Shown here piece by piece: positions 10,761-23,505 of a DNA stretch of 64,000 bases. Under the pieces are notes generated by a model that worked only from the letters and a program-made list of their open reading frames with translations, was not told the DNA's origin and ran no database searches. The stretch comes from Amylostereum areolatum (lineage: Eukaryota; Basidiomycota; Agaricomycetes; Russulales; Stereaceae). A program made the position numbers and the translations under genes. Each line of letters begins with the position of its first letter. The stretch's first letter is position 1. Where the stretch lies: assembly GCA_012932865.1 (NCBI GenBank), contig SAXG01000122.1, forward strand, positions 1 to 64,000, read 5' to 3'.

Positions 10761-12001
10761 CGGAAAGGTGCAATTGAACAAGGAAAAGGCGTGCCGGGTT
10801 TGTGTTTGAGGTGTTGTGTTTGGGGTTCTTGTGCGGTGAGACGGGCGTCGAGCGGAATGAGGTCGAGCGGGGCGAGGATGACCGATATCGATGCGATAAA
10901 CGATACAGCTTTCGTACGTGGTGTGGTATGGACGTTAATAAAAGGTTTACGTGGTCTGTGACGGGAGCAGGGTTTGCGAATGATAGCGCGATGGGGATCG
11001 CGGGGGCGTTGTGAGCATTGTCGACGGTTTGCTGTTTCGAGCGCACAGAGGATATTTCCGAGGGCCATTGAAGGAAAGGAGGAATGAAGGACGGGGACGG
11101 AGTAGGACCTCACGCGAAACACGCGGCGAGAGGCGATGGCGATAAGTAGGTCAGTATGCGGAGGAGGAGGAGAGGACGGAGGCAGGGATCCGGTCAAACC
11201 GACGGAGATATGCGCCGATAGGGCTGATATTGATAATGGGGCGGTGCCTGAACGGGAGAAGCCGAGCCCTGACTACGGCCCACGGATCCAAACAGCGTCG
11301 GTCGCGAGCCTGCTTGCTCCCTTCAGCCTTCTCAGGGCGCCCAGTTCCCTCCCGGCCCTGCCCAACCCGCCCACCCTATATATTCACGACTGGCCGTGCC
11401 GGGGCCTGGCCCGCGACCCACGACCTTTGAGGCTTGTGGAGGAGGAGAGGAGGGGTAGGCAGGTAGGCGTAGGGGAGGCGGATCAGAGGCGAAAACGCCG
11501 TGCGGCCGAAGGGACGGCGCGCGACGGAGAGCACGGACGGTGACCGGTGCAGTGAGGGGGAAACGTAGGCCGTAAGGAGAGCGTGTCAGGACGCCAATGA
11601 ATAATGCCGGCGGGAGCGTGACGGCGTGTTATGTGTGTACCATCAGCCCTCCGGCGCCGATATCTGCGTTTATTTTATTTTACAGATCGAATATACGGCG
11701 GAGGAAATAATAAAAGTGCATATGAAATGAGCAGCAGGGTTGAACAAAACCACGACGGATCGGAGGGTTGGACGGGAACAACGCCTCGGTCGTACGTTCT
11801 CTCGCTCTCACTCACGCTCACGCTCAGACGAACAGCATCAACTCGGGTCTCTTCCTCCTTTCCTCCTTCGACAACTCGGTTCGGTGCCCAGTTCATTCAG
11901 TTTGGCTCTCTGGCACGCCTCTAGCACGCGTCTCGCCCCCTCCGCGTCTCCGACATCGCCGTCCAGCCGCCGTCCGAGAATTGTACATATAATGCACCCC
12001 G
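10761..12001. other. Intergenic region upstream of the Zn2Cys6 gene
   Basis: No convincing gene. A TATATA motif lies near 11380. The stretch from about 11,800 to 12,000 is pyrimidine-rich, like the leaders of other genes here. An ATG at 11992 starts a 14-codon upstream ORF that overlaps the start of the transcription-factor gene in another frame. Confidence 0.4.
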
Positions 12002-13652
12002 ATGCCCTCCGACATTCGAATGGACCCTCATAGACCCCCTCCTCACTCCCTCAAGCGCAAGGACCGTTCGCCCTCCCCTCAAGACATCCAACCTTCCCCG
12101 TCCACCTCCCTCCCCTCCATCCGACATCTTCACCCTACCTACCCCCCACCTGGCCCCCAACTCCAGCCCCCCTATCCCGATGTCGATCCCCGCTTCTACT
12201 CCCTCCCTGGCCCCCCTTCCTCCTCTTCCTCCCATCTCCAGGGCGGTCCCGTGACCGGCGGCCCGCCGCGCTACGCGCCACACCCACAGGACTTTCACCC
12301 TCCCACCGGCGACGTCTACGCACAACAAGCCGCCGATTCAGACGCAGAGGGCGACCTCGACCAGGACAACAGACCCAAGCAGAAGAGACGACGGCAGGCT
12401 CTAAGCTGCACCGGTGCGTGTGTCTTTATCTTGCCCACCCACGTCCCTGGCTCATCCCACCGCCCGCCCCCTTCACTTTGCTTCCACCCTCGACCGTGCG
12501 TCGCCCTTGCCCGGACATGCCCCACGTCGAGCAGAGTGCAAGCGTCGCAAAATCAAGTGCGATCGGTGCGTTCTTCCTCTCCATGCCCCCACGCGCCCCG
12601 CTCTGACTGCGCGTCAGCGCCCATCCGTGCGGACCCTGCTCGCGCCGCGGAGACCAGCACAAATGCCAGTGGCATGTCATCGAGCCCGTGTACGCCCCTC
12701 TCTCTATTCCCATCGTCCCCTTCACGCCCACCGACGCTGACCATCGTACTCCGCTTACAGAGACAAATACGTGAGCAGAGCCGAGTACGACGAGGTCAAA
12801 GCGCGTGTCGCCCGACTCGAAGACATCATCGCCCGTCTGCCGCCCACCCTCCTCGCCGCGTCCGAACCGCCGCCGGCCGCAAGCTCGAGCGCGAGCATAC
12901 CTGCGCCCACCGGCTACCCGCCTTCGCTTCAAGTCCATGCCTCCGCCTCCGCCTCCACCTCCGCGGGTCCGTCCGCCTCTCCGCGCATGCCAACTTCGGC
13001 TCCATTCCCCCACCCGGGTCCGAGCACGAGCCAGCCGTCTCAGAGCCGAAGCACGTACGCGGACCCGCCGCCCTCGTTCGCGCCCTACCGTCCGCCGCCC
13101 CGTCCACCCTCGGCCCCCAGCGACCACCCGCACGCGCGCTCCCCGCCGCCGTTCGCAGGCAAGCCGTCCCCGTTCTCTCTCTCTGCGATCACCGCACCAT
13201 TCAACGTACCGCCGCAGCCGCCAAAAAACTGCCGCGCGCAGACGTTTACCCCGCTGGGCGAACGTCTGCGTCTGCGTCTCGAGGCGACAGTCCTCCTCGG
13301 CCCAGCGGCGTCCCCAACCCTCTTCCTCACCCCCACTCTCTTCCCCACCCCCATCCCCACGCGCATCCTCACTCTCAACAGTCCCCAACATCGCACCTCC
13401 ACCCCCTTCCTCTTCCTCTTCGTCCCCCATCTTCGCATCCGCCCTTCCAGCAACCGCCTACGCACCTCCAGTCCCAATCGCAGTCCCATATCCAATCGCT
13501 GCCCCCCCCCCCTCAGCCAAGAGCACGACCGCGGCCGCCCGCACTCGCGCCGCACAAGCTTATCCATGGCCGCATCAGGCTCAGGCTCAGGCGCGGGCGC
13601 ACCGCGCGCAGCGAGCTCAGACGCGACGCGTGAGCGCGAGCGCGAGCGCTGA
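12002..13652 (+). CDS. Zn(2)Cys(6) fungal transcription factor
   Basis: A fungus-specific DNA-binding regulator of the Gal4 class, expected in the nucleus; target genes unknown. Exons 12002-12413, 12535-12565, 12618-12689 and 12761-13652 give 468 residues with matching phases. A proline-rich N-terminus (about 130 residues) ends in the basic RPKQKRRR. The cluster is assembled across three exons: ALSCT, then ECKRRKIKCDR, then HPCGPCSRRGDQHKCQW, giving six Cys in the CX2CX6C...CX2CX6C spacing. A short coiled-coil-like linker (EYDEVKARVARLEDII) follows, as in Gal4-type dimerisers. The rest is Pro/Ser/Ala-rich and no fungal TF middle homology domain is visible. The final residues repeat RE. A 31-nt exon holds the core of the zinc cluster. 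Confidence 0.9.
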
Positions 13653-16600
13653 CGGTGCTGGACAGAGTTCCCGGAGGGGTTTCTGTTTTTGTTCCCCGCG
13701 CGCGCGTCGTTTCGCGGGAGCGGCAGGTGCAACGCCCAGAGCCGTACGCGACAAACCCTCCGCGTCCCTCGGCGTGCACCGCCATCGGCGTGTCTGCGCT
13801 GCGCCTCGTCCTTCTCCCCCCCTCCGTGGTGTTCCAAGATAACATGTCGACTGACACACAGAGGATGGTCTGGCGTTTCGTGCTCGTCCCCTTGACGTTC
13901 CCCTCCCATTCCGTCCTGCGTCAGTGTCGTCTTTCCTTTTCGTTCCGCCCTGCATGCGAATTCGCCGGATGCGAGACCCTTCCGAAACCCGCCTGGTTTT
14001 ATGTCCCTGTCACAAACATAAGTCGCCGGCGGCGAGGGAACGGTTGCACATTTGCAGAGGCAGGTTGCACGCTGCGCCGCGCTGTGTCGCGTTCGATGAA
14101 GCTTGGAATTTGGAAGCTTGGAACCGTCACGGCGCTTCGGTTCACGTTTGGTTTTGCTGCGATGTTCCGCACGCGCAGCGTCCGTGTCTACTCCACTGCT
14201 ACCCTAGACTCTGTTCATGCTCTCCCCGTCCTTCCGTCCGTCCGTTCGCGCGCGCGCACGTCTTTTTATGAGTCGCCGTCGCCTTTTTTTTCTCATCGTA
14301 CTAGTACTGTATCACCCTCGATACGCTTCCGCCCTCGTCCGCACCTCGCTCTGCTTCGTTTGATAGTACTAATTTATGCCCCTCGTTCTTCGTCGCCCTT
14401 GTCTGTTTACTTACATCTACTTAGTAATCTCTCCTCTTTCCTTGTGTGTCCTTTTTTCGGTCTCGGGCTGTTTTGATTGTAATGTTTCCCCTCCGTCCCT
14501 GTTTGGCGTCTGAATCGTCGTCGGCGATGCACCGTACATATCGTCGTGCTTTATATTCTCCTTCCTTTGTATCTCCGACTCGCCCCCACGTCGTACTGTA
14601 ACTTACTGACCAAGTACCTTCCGCCGTAATCCACGCCATGCTCCTGCCCAGGCAACGCCGCGATCAAACCAGGACTGCGCGAAATGACGAGAAGACGCGT
14701 TCGAGCTTCTGGGATCGGATTCGAACGCAGAGCGGCGCTTAGCGAGGGCTTGCGGCTTGCCTGCATCGTAGGTTATTTCTGAAATGGTTAGCCCGCATCG
14801 AGAAGAAGGACGGGGAGTTAGAGCTGGTTAGAAGCGATCCTAAGCGATGATCGAGGGACGCGTAACGGTGACGTCGGCGTCAGACCGTTGACCGTTGAGA
14901 TGGCGAGATGGTGAAGAGGCTTCAATGGGCGGTGTTCAGCAACGGTAAGTGTTGGAACCGTCATTACTCTCGCTTTACCGTGATACTCCATAATGAACGT
15001 TGGTTGACGCTCGTACCTCCGGGGAACATTGAAAGTGCATGAACAGAACAAGGCGTTTTTAAAGTGGTCATTAAAACGATATGCGCGCACCCCGGTTGAG
15101 TGCGTTGCGTTCCCGACCATGATCGGTATGTAAGGTCAGTGGTCTGGTCAGAAGTTGAGATGACTGAAATGGTCGAGCGGGGTTCTCCCCACCCAACATG
15201 CATTCGGGATACCAAGTTGGTCTCCTCCTCTCCCACTGCCCATTAGTATCACCACTCTGCGGAACGTTCTCTTCCCATCGTCAACCGCCGCCTACCCCCA
15301 TCCCCTCTCATGATTAGCACCCGCCCGGATGCATTCCCAACCCCCCTTCTTCCTTATTCTCTTCCTCTCTTCCTGTAGCGCCCGCTTCTCTTCGTCTCGT
15401 CTTGGAGACCCTCTGGTACTCGTGTCCCTTCGCGGTCCGCGACTCAATGCAGAGGAGAAGAACTTCGGTTCCAAAAAGCCCGGCGCGGAAGAACCCAGCG
15501 GACGTCGTATGCGTGCATGTGCATACCTATGACGCCTTCGGGTTCGAATTCGCTCGGTGCTTGTCTGTGTGCAGGCGTGCATACAGAGTCCTTAATGAAC
15601 CTGCGAACGGCCGGTGCTTGTTACGCTTATTATAGATCGGGACCATCGTGCCCGTTCGGTCTTGGGAAAGGAATGGAACGCGACCGCGTGAATAGCGGGA
15701 GCTGCCAGCACGGCGGTGAAGGGGAACTTGAAGTGATGTCGCCGGTTGGAAAGTGCGTTTCTGGTTGGAGCTCCTCCTCGATAGTCGTTCACCGTAATTA
15801 TACGGGGTTCTCTTACGCATTGCCGCAGGGATAAAATGCGACGTAAGATTCGTGCGGGAGGGTGCCGCGACTCGGAAGCGTGGGAGCCCTTGGACGCAGA
15901 TGTCGAAGGTTCATGGCGACGGGCCGTGTGGAGGTGCGGAGAACGAGAGCATACAAGTGTCCGTCCATGAACGGCACGGCGCCGATGTCTCCGCTCCCGA
16001 GTCTGCCGCGAACTGAACAACGAATGATTGGGATTGGGAAACCTGGGGGGGGGGGGTCCGGACCGAAGAGAGCGCGCGGATGCGGGGGGGTGGCGTGGAC
16101 GACGAGCAAAGGATGTGCACGGGGAAGAGAGAAAGTCGCATCCCGAGGGGGGTGGGACGAGGAGAAAGGGAGGCGGAGGGAGACGGCGTATTGACGGATA
16201 ACGGCTCTGTGCTTTGCCTCCTGCTCTCCAGGATCCCATGCGATTCCAGGATCCACGCCTACGCCTCGAGGACGAGGACAAGACAGAGAGCGGTTTGACA
16301 GCCCGATATCTCCCACAGACGGTTTCCCGCCCGCCTGGACTCTTGGTGCTCTCCGAGGCCTCCTCACGATACTATAAGTCTCAACCGCGGAGAGGTACAG
16401 CAATATCGTGTCGAACGCGCAAAGACTCGCCCAGTCCTTCAAGCGGGGCCCGCGCCACGGTATATGCATGTGCGCGCTCCCTTACCAGAGCATCTGAAGC
16501 ACACAGCCCGCGGCCGCGTTATGTGCGCCGCAGAGGCCGTCACGAGCACAGGATGACTGGTTTTCCAGCTGGAGCGTCCGGGGGTATGTCCGTCCTGGCG

Positions 16601-18103
16601 ACGATGCCGATGCCGCTCGGACCTAGGTTTGTTACATACACGCCTCCAGGGAGAGGCTAGCGTGGGTGCGGGTGGGACATTCGCCCTCGACGGCGTCTGG
16701 GGAGACGCGGGGAGGCTCCGTGGCTTTGATTTTTTCGCCAGGAAAGACCCGGAGAATTCGTGTACACAGAGCACACTCGAGATGTGCTTTGGGTCTGATT
16801 TATGGGGGGTCGGGGCGAGGATGAAATTGAGGGGGGACTTGTTGGGCATGGATATATTCAATCGGATGAGTATTACAAGTAGGCACAGAGCAAGCAGATA
16901 CTTACAAAACTGGAAGCTGGGAAGGCGCGCAGCGCCGTTTTCACTGGTGCCGTCATGCAGGCTTACCATCATCGCGCTTTGCGTCCGTGCACCTACCTCC
17001 CTCTATGGATGAAACCTGGCGGATGCCCCACGAAAACAGTCAGCAGGAGCGCATCGTACTGATGGCGGGTGTCAGAGGTAGGGTATCGTGATGGAAGATG
17101 GCGCGGACGGAGGGCGATATGACGATGTATATGACGGCGCGGAACGTGGGGGAAATGAGGACACGAGGCCGACGTATGGCATCAGCCTGGGACAAGCGCG
17201 GGGTAGGGGTAAGGCGTGCCAGTGTGTATCTCAAAGAGGGGCGCTTCTGTGTGGATTCAACGTTCAGTTGTAGGGTGGAAGGGCCACAGCGGACATACTC
17301 AGTACTGATGCGTGTTCGCCGCCACCGGCCGACCGGTATGTTTCGCCGCTCGGTATTTTGGACTTGTATATATTACGTCCACGTTCTGCGGGTGGGTGTT
17401 TGGAGGAAATCAACTCAGTTTGCGAGCGAGATAGCACCAGGCTACTTGATTCTAGGGGCGCGGACTCACTAGGGGTTCAGGGTGTTCGAGTGCATATTAT
17501 TAGAATCGGGGATGAATGTCCATGATTATCGACTCGGAATCGTGGGCGGCTTGACCGAGCGTGAGTTACGGGATGCGCTCAGGCGGTTCAAAGTTGTCCA
17601 AGCCAATTATAAGCTCAGGGAGCACATGGCTACGCGCGGGGTATGTCTCTAGATAGTAGATTAGATACGGGTTGATATGGGGCGCGGGTGAGATAGAGTT
17701 GGAATAGGAAGAATTGGCTGGATCGGGAGGGCAGGAGGATTCGAGTGCATGTGGTCGCGGAGTGAGGATAGAGAGCGTAGCATGCGGGGAGAGACAAGAT
17801 GGGTAAACTGGGAGGACTTGCCGCGGTCTTTGGCGGAGAATTGGCGGAGTGACTGGGCCAGGCGAAGCAGCGACAGCGTGGACGGTGTACCATGTGTTAC
17901 TGCACAGTCGGGGGCGGCAAGTGAATGAATGTACGTAGCCCGAAATATCGAAGGCGTCGAGTCAACGTTCAACTTGAATAAAAAAAACCCAGGTCGACTT
18001 GTACTTGAGTTCTGCGCACCATCTGCGTCCACGTGCTCCACCCTCTTCACGCTCCCCATCTCCTCCTAGCCAACCAACCAACCAACCAACCAACCAACCA
18101 CTG
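13653..18103. other. 4.4-kb intergenic region without a recognisable gene
   Basis: Both strands show only short ORFs with unlikely composition. One stretch at 17512-17640 (MNVHDYRLGIVGGLTERELR) looks codon-like and ends at a GTATGT site, but no partner exon was found. A G11 run lies near 16045. Confidence 0.4.
18070..18101. repeat. (CCAA)8 microsatellite
   Basis: Eight tandem CCAA units in the presumed 5' leader of the LC8 gene, directly before a possible leader intron (18104-18169, GTGCGT to CCTCCAG). Confidence 0.9.
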
Positions 18104-18180
18104 GTGCGTTCTTCCCCTCTCTTTCTCTTTCCTCCTATCGCTCACCGTATCTCACACCCCACCCTCCAGTCAACCACACC

Positions 18181-18640
18181 ATGTCCGAGAAACTCGACGC
18201 GCCCACCTCCTCCTCAACTGACACCTCCGGCATCGGCGCCGCCAACGGCCCCAAAGCCACGATCAAGAACGTGGACATGACCGAGGAGATGCAGCAAGAG
18301 TCCGTCGATATCGCCTCCGCCGCGCTCGAAAAGTACAACATCGAGAAGGACATCGCCGCCCAGATCAAGAAGGAGTTCGACAGACGCCATGGCCCGACCT
18401 GGCACGTCGTCGTCGGCAAGAACTTTGGGAGCTATGTCACCCATGGTGAGCGTTCTATCCATCCATCTACTCGCGTTCCTTCTCCATGTGCTCTCCAATC
18501 CATGCCACTTGGCCATGTCGAGCTCGTTGGACGCGCGTTGCTCCAACGCCGGGCTGACGCTTTTTTTTCGCCCCGCAGAAACCAAACATTTCATCTACTT
18601 CTACGTCGGATCGCTCGCCATCCTCATCTGGAAATCATAA
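18181..18640 (+). CDS. Dynein light chain LC8 type
   Basis: A small dimeric hub protein of cytoplasmic dynein that also binds many other partners. Exons 18181-18445 and 18579-18640 give 108 residues; the intron has GTGAGC and CCCGCAG ends. The core runs from ATIKNVDM to LAILIWKS and contains the family signature [20 protein letters not shown], split by the intron between His and Glu. The usual LC8 has about 89 residues. The extra 20 or so here are a Ser/Thr-rich N-terminal extension, common in fungi. A 66-nt intron in the 5' leader is likely (18104-18169). Confidence 0.96.
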
Positions 18641-19348
18641 TCGCATCGCTCTCCACGGCGAAGGATCGCGCGCGTAGAAGGGGGGAAGGAGGGGAAGGAA
18701 GGCTATGGAGGAACGGAGGGGCGCGAGGAGGAACCGACGTGCGTAAACGCGTCGCCACGCCGTTGTCTCTCTCTCCCCATCTCATCCGATATCCTCCCCA
18801 TCGACTCTCCCCACCAACGCCCCTCGCCGCACGCACCAACACACTCTGTCCATATACATGTTTTCTTGCCCATTCGTTCTCTGTTCAATAGTATCTCACG
18901 TCGCGCGTTTTCGTCTCCTTTCGATGTGCCCCCCCTTCGACCCTCTTCGACCTGCAAGTCTTCATTTCAGCCGCGTGGCAGTCGTGCGTGCCAGGGAGCG
19001 CGCGTTGCGCACGACCCGGCCGTGTGTCCCGTGCCCGTTCCAGGCTCTATTCCCGATGCGAAACCATATGGAACAGCCAACACCCTCCCACGGACGGTTT
19101 CCGTCCATAAAGTGTAGCGATGGGTTCTATTGATGACAGTATCGTACAGTATAGGGCGATGGGCAGTAACAGGTGTTCTCCTTCTAGGGTATGTAAACGA
19201 TGAATACAAATCAGCAGCGTCCATACATCCACGCAAACGCGATCCGAAACAATCTAGTATGTGAGTATTCAACCGTCCGAGCACCAGCCCCGAGTCCGAG
19301 TCCAAGGAGAAGGGTCTGCGAAAATCTCTCCGCAAAACGCTCGCCAGC
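18641..19348. other. Convergent 3' regions of LC8 and the Axl2-like gene
   Basis: No gene seen. The two neighbouring genes end toward each other across about 700 bp. Confidence 0.5.
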
Positions 19349-22326
19349 TCACCCACCACGCACCACGACCTCGACCACGGCCCTCCCCACGCAAACGCCC
19401 CCACTCTCCCCCTCGAACATCCCCACGCTCACGACGCCCACGTCTCCAGCCCGCGGCACGCCCCAAAACTTGACCGTATGCTTGTGCTTCTCCGCAGCGA
19501 CGCCCTTCGGCGCGTCCAGATCGGCGTACAAGAACGCGGGCAGCACCCCGCGCTTCCCGCCCCCGAGGTCCATCCTCCGCGCGACGAGCGTCCCGCCGCG
19601 CTGCGCCACCACGCCCGCGGGCGTGAGGTGGACCCGGAACCGGAACCGCTCGCCGACGCGCACGAGCACGCGCAGGACGTCCTCGCCGCCCGGCGCGCTC
19701 CCGACGCTCGAGCGCGAGCGCGGGCCGCCGCGGTGGGAGGACTCGAGGGAGGAGAACGAGCCCGAGGGCGAGCGCACGCTCACGCTCAGGCGCGCGGGCT
19801 TCCGATCGCGGTCGGCGTCCTTGTCCTCGCCGAGCGCACTGACGTAGCGCATGCCGTCGCTGAAGTCGTCGGGCGCGGGCACGGCGGGGACGACCGCGGC
19901 GGACTGGCTGACGATGCGCTTCCCGCCGCGCCGAGTCGGGGGCCCGACGTCGTCCGCCACGGCGGTAGGCAGCCCGGGTACGGGGACGCGCGCGGCGTGC
20001 GTGAACGGGACCAGGCGTGCGGCGTCGTCGGTCGGAGGGTGGGGGTACGATTGCGCGCTGAGGCTCTTCACGCTCGTCGCGCGGGCGGCGCGGTGCACGA
20101 CCGCCTCGGTGGCGTGCGTGCGCGTCGAGGACGAGTCGGACGCGAGGGAGACGCTGTCCACGGACGCGTCCACGGACGCTCCGCGCGGGTTCCGCGGGCC
20201 TCTGGGGGACTTGGGCGGGGCGAAGTCCGCGCGGCGGTGCGGGATGGAGCGCTCGGCCGTGGAGGACGAGGGCGATTGGCGCAGGCTGGAGGGTAGGCCG
20301 GAGAACTCGGACCCGAGGGGGAAGGCGGAGAGGGGCGCGAGGGCGGGGGTGGCGGGGAAGTGGGCCGCGGAGGAGTCGCGGGAGGAGGAGATGAGGACGG
20401 GGCGGCCGATGGTGATGGTGGGCCGGGTCTTGCGCGTGCATTTGTCGCTCACTTGGCGCATGGTCGAGCGGAGGCGGGCGAGGAATTCGGCTTTGCTGAG
20501 CTGGCCGGGGCTTTGGGGTCCGTCGCCGGTGGGGGAGGTGACCGAGGCGGAACGCGTGAGCGTGCGCTGGAGGCCGAGGCCAAGAGCGCCGTATCGGTCT
20601 GTGGAAGGGCCTGCGGAGGGATTGCCTGTGGGGGAGGATGTCGAGTATCAGTACGAGCGCGTATGGAGGATGGAAGGATCGCACCAAAGCTGTCTAGAGA
20701 GCCCATCGATCCAGGTTGCGAGCTGGTCCAGCCTTTCTCGGCGTCCCGTGGCTTGTTTTCTATGCCGTACCACGCCCGCTCCTTTTCCGTGAACGACTTC
20801 AGGGCCTCCTCTCCGTCGAGCGCCGTGTCCTTGTCCCGGGTACACCTTTTGCAGACCGCGAGGGTCACAGCGAGACCGAGCGCGCCGCCGATGAGCCCAA
20901 AAGTGATGACGAGCCCGAGGACGAGCCTCTTGCGCGCGGCGGGGGAAAGCGGACCAGAGCGACCGCCTTGGGTTGGCTGCGAATCTTTGAAATCGGCCGG
21001 GGTCAGCGAGATCGGCAGGCTTGCGTGCGAGGTGGAGTGCGTGATGCGGGAGTAGGCCGTGAAGGAGATCGTGATATGGCTGTATCCCGACACGTCCTTG
21101 GGGATCGTGCCCGACAGGACGGTGGCGCCGGCGTCGAAGTGAAGGTACTGTCCGGCCTCGGCGGGGTCGGTGGTGGTGGTGAGGTTGACGTCGGCCAGGC
21201 TGGTTTGGTTCGAGAGGTAGCGGCCAAGGCTGAAGCTGACGTCGTCGCCGGGGCTCTGAAGGATGGGGTCGAGGTTGGGCTGGGTGAAGAAGGGGGGTAC
21301 GGCGGCGAGGCGAAGGTTTGTGTGTAAAGTTTGGTTGAAATTTGTGGTGAGCGTCGCGGGGAGGGATGCGCTTGCGTTGGAGGGAGAGCCGGACGCTTTT
21401 CCGCTGAGCCGACGGGCGGTTGGGTCGTAGGAGAGCCAGTTGGAGTAGGTTGAGGTGTCGACGGACAGGGAGACGATGTCGGAGGCGTTGATGTTTTTTC
21501 CATCCACGAGAACGCCTTCGAAGTCGAAAGGCGAGTTGAGCTCCACGTCGAAGTCGGATTCGGAGGTGATGTTGATAGTGGGAAGAGACCCTGTGGCCAG
21601 AGATAGCTCGTGGGCGGCGACGATGACGTTGAACGGGAGAGCGGCTTCGGTGTATCCTCGCTGGCCAGATGCGCGCAAAGACAAAGCAAAGGTGTGCGGG
21701 GTCACAAGATCGTTCGGATGAGGTACGATGCCGTTGAGGGTGATCTCCTTGGTGTCGAAGTACATCCAGGGCGGTAACGGAGAGCCGTCGGCCTGAAGCG
21801 CGTCGTAGTACACGTTCTTGGGGCCCGCGAACGTGTCGTAATCGAAGCCGATGCTGAAGGACCAGTTGGAGGGCACGCGAAGGGAAGGGTTGTCCGTGGC
21901 CAGAGCCGAGTTGGGAGCGAGGAGGAAGACGGAGGAGAGTGAGGGGTTGTCCGGTTTGAACTGGTCGTTGACGGCCGTGCTGAGGATGGGGGGAGGATAG
22001 GGCGTTGCGCAAAGGGTGACCCAAGAGGAGGCGGTATCAGAGTCAGGATCCTGGGCGGTGATCTTGATCCTGGGGGTGCCTTCGTCCTGAGCGGCGGGTG
22101 TGCCATGCAGGGTGCGAGAGGAGGGGTCGAAGGCGAGCCAAGGGGGCAGAGAAGAGGCAGTGTAGGCGAGCGGGGCAGCAGAAACGAAAGTATCCGGGGA
22201 GAACGACCAGGAGAACGGGGAGTTGACGCGGGCGATGGGCGGGAGCTGGTCTTCGAGGGGAAAGCCGACGGAGAGCGCGCGAGCGAAGGCGAGGTGGGCG
22301 AGGAAGCAGTAAAGAATGGCGTACAT
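19349..22326 (-). CDS. Axl2-like axial budding/polarity membrane protein
   Basis: Minus-strand exons 22326-20685 and 20625-19349, joined by a 59-nt intron (GTGCGA to CCACAG, plus-strand 20626-20684), give 972 residues. The start was chosen at MYAILYCFLAHLAFARALS, a signal peptide, although the frame is open further upstream. The ectodomain has repeated dystroglycan/cadherin-like units (for example LPPWLAFDPSSRTLHGTP near residue 60, and similar SYDPTARRLSGKASG and FDAGATVLSGTIP), each with the W-L/F-D...L-x-G-x-P pattern. A single membrane segment (RLVLGLVITFGLIGGALGLA) follows, then a Ser/Pro-rich cytoplasmic tail. Yeast Axl2 has this build and marks bud sites for septins. In a filamentous fungus a role in septation or polarity is an inference. 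Antisense ORFs across it are shadows. Confidence 0.85.
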
Positions 22327-22669
22327 AGCGATGACCTCTTGCCAATGCAACGTCGACGGCGGCGGACTCGATGTCGACCAGCGACGGGGATGCGGGCGGG
22401 ACGAAGGGAAAGAAGATGAGTAGATGAACGTGAACCGTCGGTATTCAACAAGTCCTCCCCGCCGTCGCGGCCGCGCCCGCCTCCCGCCAAATACACCCAA
22501 ACAACGCGTCCCACGTACTCTGTCTTCTCACCCGCTTCTGTTTCATCAATGTACATACATAAATACATTTCGTATCTGAACCACTGTGCGAGAAACTGTG
22601 TTTTGAGGAGCTGGGTACGGGCCCAATTTTTGCAGGATTATGGGTATCAAGTGGGGCTTGTCTGCCATC

Positions 22670-22769
22670 GGCTCAATGGTCTAGTAGTATGATTCCTGCT
22701 TCGGGTGAGAACTCATGCGCGTCGCGTGTAATATGCAGGAGGTCCCGGGTTCAATTCCCAGTTGAGCCC
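22670..22769 (+). tRNA. tRNA-Pro (anticodon CGG) with intron
   Basis: Acceptor stem GGCTCAA (22670-22676) pairs with TTGAGCC (22762-22768); discriminator C. The A-box region TGGTCTAGTAG and the B-box GGTTCAATTCC are present. Anticodon stem CCTGC/GCAGG encloses TTCGGG; the anticodon is CGG at 22702-22704. A 28-nt intron (22706-22733) sits after position 37, the standard place. The T stem has one C-A mismatch (CCGGG with CCCAG). A T-run right after the gene fits Pol III termination. Confidence 0.93.
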
Positions 22770-23505
22770 TTTTGACCCTTTTTAAAAGTTTGGCTTCCCG
22801 GAGTCCGAGACTCCGAGGCTCAGAGTTCTAACTTCTCGAGCACTCCTTTCCACCTTTCCACCTTTTCGCCTTTCCACCTTGACCTTCTGACACGCGTCTC
22901 CCGTTTTTCATCTATGAATTGGTGTCCAGCGGACGCTGCCGCTCCCAATGATGCGGATGTGCGTAACCTATACCTCGTAGATCTTCTGTGTCTCTTAGTC
23001 GATCGCAACTCACAAAATTGAAAAGACCAGGGCACCGCTCTTCGTCCACCTCCTTGTATTGCCACAATGCCACCTTTTATCGTGGTGGAAGAACGACCTC
23101 TGCGCACGGTGCTCTTCCTCACGCCAAAGAACATAACATCATTGAGCCGCTGTCCGTCGGTTGCCACGCCATTCCGGGCCACGAGTGTTCGGTGCGGAGA
23201 TCTTTTGTCTTCGACCCTTTGTCTCTTTTCTCTGCAACCCGTCTTTGTCTCTACGACTCGGAGGCACCACTTATGTGGCCCGCTCCACCCATCGCATGGA
23301 CTATAAGAGGCTGTCTGCAAACGATGTCGGGCTCTCCCAAGTCCAACCCACGAATCGAGCCCTGTCTCTCAACACTATATCTCCAGTTCCTCGTCCTTGC
23401 CTAACGCTCCCTTGACTCTTCGAGCTGCGCCCGCCCCTTCAATCGACTCATAACTGTCCTTCACCCACCCTAGCATCCCTCATTCGCCCCACTCAACGCA
23501 TCACC
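22770..23505. other. Spacer between tRNA-Pro and the secreted-protein gene
   Basis: No gene seen. ACTATAAGAG near 23300 and a pyrimidine-rich run to 23505 suggest the promoter and leader of the downstream gene. Confidence 0.4.

Noticed and set aside
12426..13430. Long minus-strand ORF (334 residues)
   Set aside because: Antisense shadow of the Zn2Cys6 gene; rich in Arg, Gly and Glu because the sense strand codes Pro and Ser.
14690..14770. tRNA-like GTTCGAATCC on the minus strand
   Set aside because: No acceptor stem, D arm or anticodon stem can be drawn around it.
15592..16281. Minus-strand 229-residue ORF
   Set aside because: Ser/Arg/Pro-rich chance ORF with an overlapping rival in another frame and no motif.
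19478..20296. Plus-strand 272-residue ORF
   Set aside because: Antisense to the Axl2-like cytoplasmic tail; Arg/Ala/Gly composition typical of shadows.
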